From the NCBI RefSeq assembly GCF_015223055.1, contig NZ_JADFBX010000005.1, positions 186,001 through 250,000 of the forward strand: a stretch of 64,000 bases of DNA, written 5' to 3'. This DNA is from Pedobacter sp. MC2016-24 (lineage in GTDB: Bacteria; Bacteroidota; Bacteroidia; Sphingobacteriales; Sphingobacteriaceae). Shown here in pieces: positions 43,400-51,596 of this stretch. Within the stretch, counting starts at the first letter, position 1. Each line of letters starts with the position of its first letter. A program made the translations under genes and the position numbers. The notes under the pieces are model-generated. The model was not told the DNA's origin. It did no database searches and saw only the letters and a program-made list of their open reading frames with translations.

Positions 43400-44851
43400 T
43401 TAATAATTTGGATTTTGCACAAGAAAATGATCTCTAACAATCTCGTCAGCGGGAATTGGATATAGCAATTGGTAATCACCTTTCCATGGCTGTTTTATCG
43501 GTATAGCAGAAAGTACCCCCGATGCTTTTCCGGTTCTTTTTAAATCAAACCAACGGTGACCCCATTCCGTAAAAAGTTCGGTCTGCCGCTCCTTCGCTAC
43601 GGCAATCACTGCCTGCTCTTTCGACAACCCTGTTGAAATTGACTCCAGGCCAGCGCGGTTTCGCAAAGCATTCAAATCAGTTATAGCTAAGCTTGTTTGT
43701 CCCAGTTGTACACGAGCTTCTGCGCGAATCAGGTATTGTTCTGCCAATCTAAATACCATGTAGTATTCAGTTGCTGGTGCTCCAATGGCCATATTATGTC
43801 TCCCCGTTTTATATTTATATGGAAACCACAGTTGGGTTGTCACCGAAGCCGGTTTATTAAAGCTGGTACCAATCCAGTTAGACAAGCGAAGGTCGCCCGG
43901 CTCAAATGCATTAAGTAAAGATTTGGAGATAGTAAAGCTCACGGATCCACTATCGATCGGATTAGGTAGAAATGTAAATCCCTCCGGTGTTGAATTACCA
44001 CGATGGAAATCATCAGGGCTCTGTGCCAGTTGCCAAATGGCCTCGCCGCTGTTTTTTAAAAACACACGATTAAGATCCGTAGTTTCCAACTGATACAGTG
44101 CAGTTTGCGCAATCACATCGTTCGCTTGGGCAGCAGCTTTATCATACTCCTCTAAAAACAGATATACACGGGCCAATAATGATTTGGCTACCCATTTATT
44201 CGGTCGGATCCGCTCTCCCGCACCCGCAGTATAGTCGCCAGGCAAGCCATTTACCGCATCTTCAAGATCCTTTACCATCTGCTTATAAACCTCCGATTTA
44301 GGAGTTCTGTTCATCGTAACCAGTTTATTAAAATCGGTGGTCAATGCCAATGGAACATCCCCATACAGATTAACCAGATAGAAATAGCAAAATGCACGTG
44401 CAAATTTAGCTTCGGCAGTTAGTTCTGCTTTAACCTGCGCATGTAACGTTGGTGCTTGTGATGCCTCAATCCCTTCTACTACTGCATTTGCCCCATAAAT
44501 TGCCCGATATGCCGTATTCCACATCGTCGAAACAGTTCCGTCCCTGGCATCCAACATATTTTTGTTAAAGGTACTATAACTACCACCAGGATTTTCCAGC
44601 TCGTCAGCAGAAAGACCAGTCATCATTGTGGTTAAGCCACAGCCAAATCCCGTATAGCCGCTGATACCGTTGATCATTATAGAGTAGACACTAACCATAG
44701 CACCTTTTGCCTGCGAGTCGTTGTTAAAAATTTTAGCGGTTGTCACCGTATCTGTGGGCTCGGGGATTTCCACGAGCTTAGTACAAGAAAGAATTACAAA
44801 GGCCGGAACCAGCAGCAATAACCTTTTGATATAAAAATGTTGAGTGAACAT
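43400..44851 (-). CDS. SusD/RagB-family lipoprotein (third pair)
   Basis: A 483-residue protein with a lipobox in FVILSCTKL. SusD features are EIPEPTDTVTTAKIFNNDSQ near the start, AEAKFARAFCYFYLVNLYGD in the core, MVFRLAEQYLIRAEARVQLG, and VAKERQTELFTEWGHRWFDL near the end. It begins 9 bp after the stop of its SusC partner (44861). The pair is preceded by its own sigma/FecR genes. The GldA operon starts 153 bp further downstream on the same strand, so read-through into it is possible. The ligand is unknown. Confidence 0.94.
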   Translation of the reverse strand: MFTQHFYIKRLLLLVPAFVILSCTKLVEIPEPTDTVTTAKIFNNDSQAKGAMVSVYSIMINGISGYTGFGCGLTTMMTGLSADELENPGGSYSTFNKNMLDARDGTVSTMWNTAYRAIYGANAVVEGIEASQAPTLHAQVKAELTAEAKFARAFCYFYLVNLYGDVPLALTTDFNKLVTMNRTPKSEVYKQMVKDLEDAVNGLPGDYTAGAGERIRPNKWVAKSLLARVYLFLEEYDKAAAQANDVIAQTALYQLETTDLNRVFLKNSGEAIWQLAQSPDDFHRGNSTPEGFTFLPNPIDSGSVSFTISKSLLNAFEPGDLRLSNWIGTSFNKPASVTTQLWFPYKYKTGRHNMAIGAPATEYYMVFRLAEQYLIRAEARVQLGQTSLAITDLNALRNRAGLESISTGLSKEQAVIAVAKERQTELFTEWGHRWFDLKRTGKASGVLSAIPIKQPWKGDYQLLYPIPADEIVRDHFLVQNPNY

Positions 44852-44860
44852 AATCCTGAA

Positions 44861-47800
44861 TTATAATGTTAATGAAAAACCTGCTGTGATAACTTTTGCG
44901 GTAGGTAAACCTCCGAAATTCTGAATATCAGGATCGATTCCTTTATAACCCGTAATCACAAATAAATTCTGCGCCTGTACAAAAAAGTTAATACCCTTAT
45001 TATTCAAAAATGTCTTTGGTAAGGTATAGTTAAAAGCGACATTATTGAGTCTTAAATAAGAAGCGTCTGTATAGGCCAGATCAGAAATGGCTATATTTTG
45101 ATTTGTAGAATTTGTTAAGGTTGTAAAACCTGCATATGTAGCAGATTGTCCAGGCTGAGTCCAGTGGTCATTGTAAATAACCCTTGGAATGTTAACCATG
45201 GAACCAGGAGCGCTCGATGAAAAATTTGCATTCAAACCCTTCTGATTTTTGTATTGAAAAAATAAGCTTAGTGAGAGGTCTTTATACCGTACACTGGTAC
45301 CAAAAGCGCCCGTAAACTTTGGATCTGAATTGAGTAATACAAACCTATCGTCAGAACCTGGCGCTCCCTGGTCATCTCTGTCAAGTGTGCCATTGCCGTT
45401 GCGATCTTCAAACATATATTCTCCGGTAGCAGGGTTGACGCCTGTATAATGAAAAAGATATTGGATATTTATGGGTTGACCAACCAGATATTTATTGAAA
45501 TACGGAGAATGCTCAATGTCAGGATATTTGAGCAACAAATTGTGGTTGGCAGAAATATTGAAGTTCAGCGACCAGCTAAAGTGCTTCCGCTCCATAAGCC
45601 TTGCATTGAGTGTTGCTTCCCATCCACTATTCTGTAAAGACGCGGGCCAATTTGCAGTTACGGTACCAAATCCACTAAAAAATGGCGTAGGATAATCGGT
45701 TAACTGGTTATCACAACGATTTCTGTAATAGTTATACTCCAGGTTGATGCGATCATTTAGCACACTAAAGTTAGCTCCGAATTCTAATTTTTTATTCGTT
45801 TGCCAATGATATTCCGGATTTACGGCATGTAAGCTTCCGAAAGGAGTAATACCGCCATAATTGGGTATTGAAGCATAAGTTGGATCCAGGTTAGACCATT
45901 GCGACAAATATTGATACTCACCAACATTGTCACTACCTGTAAGCGCATAGCTTCCTCTGAATTTCACGAAACTGATAAAACCAGGTAAAAAGGCTTTCAT
46001 CCAGTCCTCTTGCGAGGCAACCCAGGCTAATCCGACGGCCCCAAAATTTCCATATTGTTTACCAGGCCCAAAACGGGAAGAACCGTCTCTTCTACCACTT
46101 AAATTGATGATGTACTTTTCATCCCAGCTATACCCAACCCGGGCAGACAACCCGGCATATTTATAATCTCCATTCCGGCCCGAATATATTTTAACCGGAG
46201 CAAGTTGAATCGACTTTAAAAGGTTGTCATCTGTATAACCAAACCCCAGGATACCCGCTCCATTTGTAGCTGTATGTTGCAAAGTTCCACCCATAAAGGC
46301 TGTAAATGTTCCCTTGGAAATGGTGGTCCGATAATTTATTTTGGGTTCGATCATCCAATTCTCATTGGTATTTGTTCCAACTGCAGCACTACCAGTTTCA
46401 TTATCAAGTGGATTCATTGAAGAAATTGGTGTGTAACCCTCATGATTATTAATGCCATTATTATAGCCAAAAGTGCTACTCAGCTCCAGTCCCTTGAAAA
46501 TTTCATATGATAAACCCAAGCTACCAGTAAGTAACTTATTTTGGGATCGGTAACTTGTCTTTAAAGAACTAAAAGGAAATCTCACATCTCGCCCGGCTTT
46601 ATTCCACTCTTCAAAGTTCAACTCCCCATTGCTGTCATAAATTGCCGGTGCATTTGGTGCAAGATCTGCCGCAGACGGTGTATTCAGCGTATTTACATCT
46701 GTATAAGAATAATTGAAATTCAGATCTGTTTTAAACTTTCTATTCAAAGAGGTATTGGCTACATTTAAAATAACGCCAGCAATTTTATTAGCGCCGCTTG
46801 CGGTAAGGATCTCTGTTTGTCGGGTAAAATTGGTTCCCAATCTAAAAGTTGTATTTTCATTTCCTCCAGATAAAGTTGTGCTTGCGCGTGTCAGTTTCCC
46901 AGTATTTCCCCATAAGGCTTTTTGCCAGTTCGTATATCTTGTGGTATCCCAAACCAATAAATCCGGGGCATTGAGCGCAGTAGGTTCAATGCCGTCATTT
47001 TTAAAAGCCTCACGCCTCATTTTAAGATATTCCTGAGTATTGAGCATGTCCCAATAGCGAACATTTTTACTGATTCCCTGAGAAACATCCGCAGTGATTT
47101 TGGTTGCTCCTGCTTTGCCCTTCTTGGTAGTAATCAGGACTACACCATTGGCCCCTCTGGATCCATAAATTGCTGTTGCATCCCCATCTTTTAGGACATC
47201 AATACTTTCAATATCTCCTGGATTGATGTTAAACATCGGGCTTTGACCACCCCCTGGAGCAAAACCTCCGTCTTGGATTATCCCATATGATCCTTGATTA
47301 TATCCAGAATTACCACCAACTTCAAGATAGGTTAAAGGCACGCCGTCAATGATATATAGCGGTTCTGAAGTAAATTTGGGATCAATATTGCTTCTGCCAC
47401 GAATCTCGACTTTAACTACGCCGCTGGCATAACCCGAAGTCGGAGTTACCGTTACCCCGGGAACCCGCCCAGCCAACGCCAGTAAAGGGTTCATCACGGG
47501 CTGTTCACCAATTTCTTTAGCCGTAACGGTACCAATATTCGAAGTAGCCAAACGACGGTTGGTCGTTCCATAAGCCATAACCTGAATTTCATCCAGTTTG
47601 GAGGTACTTAATTGCAATCTGATCTGCAAGAAGTCAGAACTGATTTTAACTTCACTGGTGATATATCCCATATAAGAAATCTGTAAAATGGCATCCTGCG
47701 GAACATTGGCTAAAGAAAACTGTCCTTTCACATCCGTAGTTGTACTCCGTTTCGTGCCTTTTATAATTACTGTTGCACCGGGTAATGGCTTATTCTCCAT

Positions 47801-48226
47801 ATCACCAACATTTCCAACTACCTTGATCCCATCAAATGCAGCAACTACCTTGTCCAGAAAACTAGGTGCCTTTGCCTGCACCACAATGGATTTTTTCAAG
47901 ATAGCATAAGTCAAAGGAAGGCCCTTAAATACTTCTTTAAGTGCTTCTTCCAAAGAAGCATTCTGTAATTTCACATCGACCTTAATTTTGGTCAGGTCCT
48001 CATTTTTCCAAAAGAAACTATAGCCTGTTTGTTTCTCTATGGTAGAGAAAACATTGGTCAATGTCGCATCCTTTTGTTGAATATTGATATTTTGCGCGTA
48101 TCCAATAGCTGATACCTGTACACAAGCGATGGTGATTATGAAAAAAATAAGTTTCATTACCAAAATGGTTTTACGCATCAATCGCCCCGTAATCCAGGGG
48201 ATTTTAGCATATGAGTATAAATTCAT
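44861..48226 (-). CDS. SusC-family TonB-dependent transporter with STN signalling domain (third pair)
   Basis: The product has 1121 residues (Met17 at 48178 is an alternative start closer to the signal sequence). After the signal (ACVQVSAIGYAQ) comes an STN domain (~46-115; INIQQKDATLTNVFSTIEKQ), then a carboxypeptidase-regulatory-like domain (GDMENKPLPGATVIIKGTKR), the plug (PLLALAGRVPGVTVTP; DVLKDGDATAIYGSRGANG) and the barrel, ending in TAGFSLTL. The STN domain contacts an anti-sigma factor. This fits the FecR gene just upstream (48452) and its sigma factor (49652), so substrate import should induce the operon. It differs from the two SusC proteins of the first locus, which lack STN and are under an HTCS. 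Confidence 0.95.
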   Translation of the reverse strand: MNLYSYAKIPWITGRLMRKTILVMKLIFFIITIACVQVSAIGYAQNINIQQKDATLTNVFSTIEKQTGYSFFWKNEDLTKIKVDVKLQNASLEEALKEVFKGLPLTYAILKKSIVVQAKAPSFLDKVVAAFDGIKVVGNVGDMENKPLPGATVIIKGTKRSTTTDVKGQFSLANVPQDAILQISYMGYITSEVKISSDFLQIRLQLSTSKLDEIQVMAYGTTNRRLATSNIGTVTAKEIGEQPVMNPLLALAGRVPGVTVTPTSGYASGVVKVEIRGRSNIDPKFTSEPLYIIDGVPLTYLEVGGNSGYNQGSYGIIQDGGFAPGGGQSPMFNINPGDIESIDVLKDGDATAIYGSRGANGVVLITTKKGKAGATKITADVSQGISKNVRYWDMLNTQEYLKMRREAFKNDGIEPTALNAPDLLVWDTTRYTNWQKALWGNTGKLTRASTTLSGGNENTTFRLGTNFTRQTEILTASGANKIAGVILNVANTSLNRKFKTDLNFNYSYTDVNTLNTPSAADLAPNAPAIYDSNGELNFEEWNKAGRDVRFPFSSLKTSYRSQNKLLTGSLGLSYEIFKGLELSSTFGYNNGINNHEGYTPISSMNPLDNETGSAAVGTNTNENWMIEPKINYRTTISKGTFTAFMGGTLQHTATNGAGILGFGYTDDNLLKSIQLAPVKIYSGRNGDYKYAGLSARVGYSWDEKYIINLSGRRDGSSRFGPGKQYGNFGAVGLAWVASQEDWMKAFLPGFISFVKFRGSYALTGSDNVGEYQYLSQWSNLDPTYASIPNYGGITPFGSLHAVNPEYHWQTNKKLEFGANFSVLNDRINLEYNYYRNRCDNQLTDYPTPFFSGFGTVTANWPASLQNSGWEATLNARLMERKHFSWSLNFNISANHNLLLKYPDIEHSPYFNKYLVGQPINIQYLFHYTGVNPATGEYMFEDRNGNGTLDRDDQGAPGSDDRFVLLNSDPKFTGAFGTSVRYKDLSLSLFFQYKNQKGLNANFSSSAPGSMVNIPRVIYNDHWTQPGQSATYAGFTTLTNSTNQNIAISDLAYTDASYLRLNNVAFNYTLPKTFLNNKGINFFVQAQNLFVITGYKGIDPDIQNFGGLPTAKVITAGFSLTL

Positions 48227-48275
48227 ACGTTTGTATTGTTTGGGTTTGGATTAGTTTTCAAAAATTATTTCATCA

Positions 48276-48361
48276 ATCCGATTTATCGGATTTGGGTAAC
48301 CCAGGCATCGGTCCGGAGAAAAGTGTCGAAGCCTTCTCTGGACTTTTTTGCATAGTTACCC
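48276..48361. repeat. Nested inverted repeats in FecR-SusC intergenic region
   Basis: Three structures lie in 86 bp: AATCCGA-TTTA-TCGGATT (48275-48292), an outer stem GGGTAAC/GTTACCC (48294-48300 and 48355-48361), and inside it GTCCGGAGAA/TTCTCTGGAC (48311-48343). The inner one is followed by a T6 run on the plus strand, although both neighbouring genes are on the minus strand. It could structure the leader of the SusC mRNA or stabilise the FecR transcript end. Confidence 0.55.
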
Positions 48362-48451
48362 CTCAGGTTAATCGCTTTGGAGTAAAGATTTTTTCATTTC
48401 GATTGGTTTTGGTTTTAGGTTATTTATTAAGTTGATTGTGCTATTTTCCGC

Positions 48452-49576
48452 TCAGGGCGATACCAGAATTTTCTTCCCCTCTAGTTTTACATGTATTTTA
48501 TTCATCTCAAGGAGTTTCAACACCTCAGAGAGGGTATAGCTTCTTTCTATTTTTCCAAAAAACTGCTCCTCCTTGATTGTACCTTCATAAACGACTTCTA
48601 CATCGTACCAGCGTGCGATTTGCCGCATTAACGTTTTAAGGTCGGTATGGTCAAACCGGAACAATCCGTCTTTCCAGGCTACAGCTTCATCGGCATTCAC
48701 ATTTACAATATTGATCCGGCTATGATCTGTTAAAATGGCCTGTTGGTTTGGTTTCAGCATCTGACCATTTACGTTAACACTACCTTCAAGCAAGGTCGTT
48801 TTAACATCCGGTTCATCCGCATAAGAATTGATGTTAAAATGCGTACCCAATACTTCTACGGTTTGCCCTTTACTGATGACCCTAAACGGCTTGGCTTTGT
48901 TATGTGCTACTTCAAAATATCCTTCACCGACTAACTCCACGGTTCTGTCTTTACCATTGAAAGCTGTAGGGTATTTCAAAGAAGAGGCTGCATTTAATAC
49001 CACTTTTGTACCCTCAGACAAAGTTATAGTATATTGACCACCTCTAGGGGTAGTTATCGTATTGTACGTCGTTGACGCTGCTGTTGCTGTTCCCTGATAA
49101 ACCAATTCACCTTCCGCTGTTTTTCTAATTACAGCACTGTTCTCTGTAGCCAGTTCGCCATTTTTGGCATTTGTTAAAACAATAGTTTGCCCGTTGCCCA
49201 GCGTTAGTACAGCTTTATTAGAACCTGGAGCAATATCTTGTCCTTTAGTTAAGCTCAAACTAGTTTGCAAGCCGTTGGATTGGCTGGCATAATAAAATAG
49301 TCCCCCGCCAACGATCAGCATGATCGCTGCAGCCGCGGCTATACGCGGCCAGAGTTTAACGCGCTTGGGCATGTACTCCTGTTCGGCCAGCCCGGCATGA
49401 CTGAGTACCCGGTTTTTCAGCTCCGCTTCGATTTGATCAAAATTGATTTCATGCTCCAGCAAGACCAATTGATCAGCTTTTTGTGCATACCAGTTTTCCA
49501 GTTGAGCTTTTTCTTCAACTGTTGCTAATCCCTGGTTATACTTTCTGACCAATGCTTTCGCCTCTTGCTTATCCAT
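48452..49576 (-). CDS. FecR-family anti-sigma factor
   Basis: A 374-residue inner-membrane protein. The cytoplasmic N-terminal part (~1-75) binds the sigma factor. One membrane helix follows (AAAAAIMLIVGGGLFYYAS, ~77-96). The periplasmic part has the FecR domain (NTITTPRGGQYTITLSEGTK, VELVGEGYFEVAHNKAKPF, VEVLGTHFNINSYADEP) and a C-terminal DUF4974-like domain (HTDLKTLMRQIARWYDVEVV). It lies between its sigma gene (75 bp upstream) and the STN-bearing SusC gene (225 bp downstream), the standard order for such systems in Bacteroidota. It should release the sigma factor when SusC signals substrate. Confidence 0.95.
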   Translation of the reverse strand: MDKQEAKALVRKYNQGLATVEEKAQLENWYAQKADQLVLLEHEINFDQIEAELKNRVLSHAGLAEQEYMPKRVKLWPRIAAAAAIMLIVGGGLFYYASQSNGLQTSLSLTKGQDIAPGSNKAVLTLGNGQTIVLTNAKNGELATENSAVIRKTAEGELVYQGTATAASTTYNTITTPRGGQYTITLSEGTKVVLNAASSLKYPTAFNGKDRTVELVGEGYFEVAHNKAKPFRVISKGQTVEVLGTHFNINSYADEPDVKTTLLEGSVNVNGQMLKPNQQAILTDHSRINIVNVNADEAVAWKDGLFRFDHTDLKTLMRQIARWYDVEVVYEGTIKEEQFFGKIERSYTLSEVLKLLEMNKIHVKLEGKKILVSP

Positions 49577-49651
49577 CTGTTTTGGAGTTCATTTACAGGT
49601 AAACGGGTGAAAGTAAATATGGGGGTAGAAAAATTTCAAAATAATTTACAA

Positions 49652-50236
49652 TCAACGCAGCAACAGCAAAAAGGCAATGCTTACACCCAGATCATTCAAT
49701 TTTGGTTTGATTACCTTCAACGCATTCTGAACCTGTTTTTTCACGGTTTGCTCAGATATCCCCAATTGAGCCGCGATCTCTTTGTGCGATAAATTCTCTT
49801 TCCGGCTCAATTCAAAGATCTCCCGCATTTTGGCTGGTAATTTTTGAATTTCGCGTTCCAGGATTTCTAAAATCCGCTTTTCGTCAATGGTATCCACCTG
49901 GCTATTTACAGGGTCTGACAAGAAGCTGGCAATTTCACCAATGTAATCAGCGCGTACTTTATTGCGTTCAATGAGATCAAATACTTTATTTCTTGCAGAA
50001 ACGTACAGTAAACCGGCGATATTGGCACCACTCTTTATATTCGTGGCTTTAAGCCATAAATTACCAAAAACCTCTTGTACTACATCTTTTGCCTCCTCTT
50101 CATCACGAAGCATTTTATAGACATGCGCATAAATCAGTCGCCAATGCCTGTTATAGATTTCTGTGAACGCTACCTGGTCGCCAGCCTTTAATAAGGCGGT
50201 CAGCTCAGCATCCGGAAATTGGCTATAGACAGTCAT
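49652..50236 (-). CDS. ECF RNA polymerase sigma factor (Bacteroidota type)
   Basis: A 194-residue protein with sigma region 2 (AFTEIYNRHWRLIYAHVYKM, then AKDVVQEVFGNLWLKA) and region 4 (LPAKMREIFELSRKENLSHK, then GISEQTVKKQVQNALKVI). The length and the short C-terminal tail are typical of ECF sigmas paired with FecR. It is expected to direct transcription of the SusC/SusD genes downstream, and perhaps of its own gene. The two glycan-active genes lie directly upstream on the same strand, 96 bp away. Confidence 0.95.
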   Translation of the reverse strand: MTVYSQFPDAELTALLKAGDQVAFTEIYNRHWRLIYAHVYKMLRDEEEAKDVVQEVFGNLWLKATNIKSGANIAGLLYVSARNKVFDLIERNKVRADYIGEIASFLSDPVNSQVDTIDEKRILEILEREIQKLPAKMREIFELSRKENLSHKEIAAQLGISEQTVKKQVQNALKVIKPKLNDLGVSIAFLLLLR

Positions 50237-50332
50237 ACGATACTTATCCCCTATTTGAAGTTCAATGAATTTAAAACAATGTTAGTAAATTACACTCAAA
50301 TAACGGCCTTGTCTACAATATATTCTTTGCTT

Positions 50333-51577
50333 TTATCTAAGATCTGCGCTATGGTCGTTAGGGAAATCTTCGCCCGACCAGATTTTCTGCGCCGACCATT
50401 TTGCTGCCGGATTTGCCCAAAAAGGATCACTTGAAGGTAAGCCCAGGGGCAAAAAAATATTGCTGCAAATATACGGACTCCCTTGATTGTTGTAAAAGTC
50501 GCCAAGGTTGGGCTGAGCTCCATATAGTCCAATCGTTAACCAGCCATTTTTATAAGTACCAGGACTTTCCAGGGTTTTCCTGATCACAGCTGTTAAGGCG
50601 CAACGTACCTGCTCGGGACTCAGTTGTTTGGGTAAAACCTGTCTCCAGGCCATATCGGCCATGTGATGAAAAGCAGCACCGCGATACACGATCGAGCGTC
50701 CGGTAGCCGGATAAGTTCCATCGGTATTGATCAGACGTTCCTGGATTATGGCATACCGCTCATTTCGTTTCCGGATCTTATCAAACAGGCTGTTATAGTC
50801 CTTTGTTTTTTTGCCAATAATGCTGGCAATGGTAGCCAGATAAGGATGAATGACATAACTGTTATAATAATCAAAAGCATAAGTACTGCCGTCTTTATAC
50901 ATCCCATCCCCCACATACCATTGTTCCATTTGTTGCAGGGCATAGTCTACACGCATTGGGTCCCAGGTATAACCGAATTTAGCTAAAAAAGCTTCATTCA
51001 TTGCTGAGAAAAGCAACCAGTTTGAAAATACAGGTTTGAACTTCCTGGTGGTTACAATAGATTTCATCATCAATTCCTGGTGCTTCCGGCCCAGGTTTTC
51101 CCACAACCAGGGTGCACGGATGAAAGCCAACGCGACATAAGAAGCGTCGACCAGTTGCTGACCACCAATATCGTAATTCATAAAATCTTTCGCTGTAGAA
51201 TCCAACGAGTTTTTAAGTCCCGCTATCGCCCATTCCCGGTATTGTTTTCTTAAGGCAACCTCACTGGGTTCCCCGCCTTCAAGCTGTAACCAGGGTGCTA
51301 TACCACTCAAAACACGGCCTAAAACTTCTACATACTGCACTTTAATGCGGTGCTCTTTATTGTCAATATGAACAGAGGTCACTTGTGGCATCGCCAAACG
51401 CAAACTATCCTTGGCCAGGTTATACAAAACCGGTTTTACCATTTTATCCAACTGCTGCAGCCAAAACTGCCTGTCGGATCGTACTTCTGCTTTCTTTTTC
51501 TTTTGTCCGGATGCCAGGCTTGTGCCTGACAACAATACCAGAACAATCAATAACGCTTTGTGAAATGAGGGTTTCAT
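50333..51577 (-). CDS. DUF2264-family secreted protein (putative GH154-type glucuronidase)
   Basis: A 414-residue protein with a signal peptide (LLIVLVLLSGTSLASGQ). Blocks typical of DUF2264 are GIAPWLQLEGGEPSE, FIRAPWLWENLG, YKDGSTYAFDYYNSYVIHPY and GRSIVYRGAAFHHMADMAW. The fold should be an alpha/alpha toroid. From memory, this Pfam family overlaps CAZy GH154, which includes beta-glucuronidases; that assignment should be treated as tentative. Context supports it: the preceding gene (20 bp upstream) fuses a lyase-like domain to an unsaturated glucuronyl hydrolase, so a uronic acid-rich glycan is the likely substrate. Confidence 0.78.
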   Translation of the reverse strand: MKPSFHKALLIVLVLLSGTSLASGQKKKKAEVRSDRQFWLQQLDKMVKPVLYNLAKDSLRLAMPQVTSVHIDNKEHRIKVQYVEVLGRVLSGIAPWLQLEGGEPSEVALRKQYREWAIAGLKNSLDSTAKDFMNYDIGGQQLVDASYVALAFIRAPWLWENLGRKHQELMMKSIVTTRKFKPVFSNWLLFSAMNEAFLAKFGYTWDPMRVDYALQQMEQWYVGDGMYKDGSTYAFDYYNSYVIHPYLATIASIIGKKTKDYNSLFDKIRKRNERYAIIQERLINTDGTYPATGRSIVYRGAAFHHMADMAWRQVLPKQLSPEQVRCALTAVIRKTLESPGTYKNGWLTIGLYGAQPNLGDFYNNQGSPYICSNIFLPLGLPSSDPFWANPAAKWSAQKIWSGEDFPNDHSADLR

Positions 51578-51596
51578 ATGTGATAATAAGAGTAAA

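Noticed and set aside
49623..49634. GGGTAGAAAAAT upstream of the FecR gene, shared with the HTCS element core
   Set aside because: Only 12 bases match and the rest of the 60-bp element is missing. The spot lies between sigma and FecR genes, which should not be HTCS targets. AT-rich sequence makes a chance match plausible.
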